DNA from: Chitinophaga pinensis
GTDB lineage: Bacteria; Bacteroidota; Bacteroidia; NS11-12g; UBA9320
Direction: 5' to 3'
Assembly (NCBI GenBank): GCA_945890595.1
Contig: CAMDCQ010000113.1
Coordinates: forward strand, 1 to 7,672
Length of the DNA: 7,672 nt
Below the pieces are notes generated by a model. It searched no databases. It saw only the letters and a list, made by a program, of their open reading frames with translations, and was not told where the DNA came from. Below are positions 7,185 through 7,672 of the stretch, piece by piece (position 1 is the stretch's first letter; every line of letters begins with the position of its first letter). The position numbers and the translations under genes were made by a program.

Positions 7185-7672
7185 TTACTTGAGCCTTTTC
7201 CTTTTAGAAGACGTGTTCCGTCTTTTTCAAGGAGTACAATCTTTTGTTTGTATAAACTGCCTAATGCCTTTTTAAAAGCTTTTTTACTCATTTTAAACAC
7301 TTTGTAAATCTCATCAGGGTTGCTTTTGTCGCTGTACTTAAAGAAACCCTCATTTTTGATGAGAACATCTAAAACCGATTGAGTCGCCTTATCAATTACG
7401 TTGCGATAACCCATAGGTTGTAGCGAAAGGTCTACTTTTCCGTCTGCTCTAATATTCTTTACATAGGCTTTCATTTGATCGCCTGGGCGTGCAGGTCTAT
7501 GCACGTCAGAATGAAAAACAAGGCCTTGGTACAAACCGTTTACCACGGCATTGATGCCTAAGTCACTTCTTCTGTACAACAGAATATCTACTTCTTCGCC
7601 TACTTCTATATCTAGGTCTTCTGTAAATAAAAAGTCTTCAATGTTAGCCGATCCAATTAATCTATCAGATAC
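7181..7672 (-). CDS. CvfB-like S1 / winged-helix RNA-binding protein, C-terminal part, 5' end outside window
   Basis: The minus-strand frame is open to the window edge (163 residues visible), so the TTG at 7579 is internal and the true start lies beyond 7672. The visible part begins in a stretch like VSDRLIGSANIEDFL, then an S1-like OB fold (VGEEVDILLYRRSDLGINAVVNG continuing to the ADGKVDLSLQP strand). It ends in a winged-helix domain (from about RNVIDKATQSVLDVLIKN through FKMSKKAFKKALGSLYKQ and a basic KGKGSSN tail). This order, S1-like modules followed by a winged helix, is that of the CvfB family (conserved virulence factor B), cytoplasmic proteins thought to bind RNA and influence gene expression. 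The Bacteroidota members have not, to my knowledge, been assigned a precise role. It runs convergently to the barrel gene, sharing bases at the stop codons, and is probably functionally unrelated to it. Confidence 0.88.
   Translation of the reverse strand, partial: VSDRLIGSANIEDFLFTEDLDIEVGEEVDILLYRRSDLGINAVVNGLYQGLVFHSDVHRPARPGDQMKAYVKNIRADGKVDLSLQPMGYRNVIDKATQSVLDVLIKNEGFFKYSDKSNPDEIYKVFKMSKKAFKKALGSLYKQKIVLLEKDGTRLLKGKGSSN
7206..7227 (+). terminator. Intrinsic terminator for the large barrel gene, inside the opposing gene
   Basis: An 8-bp stem (7206-7213 with 7219-7226, one G-T pair; core AAGACG/CGTCTT) encloses a 5-base loop (TGTTC), and the 3' arm runs into a run of five T (7223-7227). 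It starts 22 bp after the stop of the barrel gene, the right place for Rho-independent termination of the plus-strand transcript. It is embedded in the coding sequence of the convergent gene. On the minus strand the hairpin is followed by an A-rich sequence rather than a T run, so it should act mainly in the plus direction. The short T tract makes its strength uncertain. Confidence 0.5.

Noticed and set aside
7577..7579. TTG as the start of the minus-strand gene
   Set aside because: The frame continues to base 7672 with sequence that fits the CvfB family (VGEEVDILL precedes it within the S1-like domain).
1..7672. CRISPR arrays, tRNA, rRNA, insertion sequences or long direct repeats
   Set aside because: None seen by reading; the window is almost fully occupied by ordinary coding sequence.

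Overview
The window looks like a chromosomal segment from a member of the Bacteroidota, probably a Flavobacteriia or Cytophagia-like organism. The reasons are moderate AT-richness, A-rich leaders in place of clear Shine-Dalgarno sequences, a Bacteroidota-style ABC/HlyD/TolC cassette, and a very large outer-membrane beta-barrel of the kind related to SprA-type proteins. Taxonomy is inferred from protein style only; no rRNA or tRNA is present.

Layout: (1) 1-911 (+) is the 3' part of an ABC exporter gene, covering the end of the membrane domain and a whole ATP-binding domain. (2) 913-2265 (+) is a HlyD-type periplasmic adaptor. (3) 2246-3637 (+) is a TolC-type outer-membrane channel. These three genes are separated by 1 bp and then overlap by 20 bp, so they form one tightly coupled operon encoding a three-part export machine across both membranes. 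No substrate gene is visible. (4) A 100-bp gap (3638-3737) holds an imperfect hairpin. (5) 3738-7184 (+) encodes an 1148-residue exported beta-barrel protein of unknown function, started from a TTG codon. (6) 7181-7672 (-) is the 3' part of a CvfB-like S1/winged-helix RNA-binding protein gene, running convergently.

The exporter genes act together: the ABC protein supplies energy and inner-membrane passage, the adaptor spans the periplasm, and the TolC-like trimer opens the outer membrane. The large barrel may be a separate transcription unit. The least ordinary points are: an ATPase domain with an intact Walker A but altered signature, Walker B, catalytic-base and H-loop residues; an EF-hand-like loop in the large barrel protein; a 4-bp CTAG in which the stop codons of the two convergent genes overlap; and a good intrinsic terminator for the barrel gene lying inside the coding sequence of the opposing gene.

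I did not find a clearly new system. The strongest leads are the atypical ATPase and the uncharacterised large barrel.
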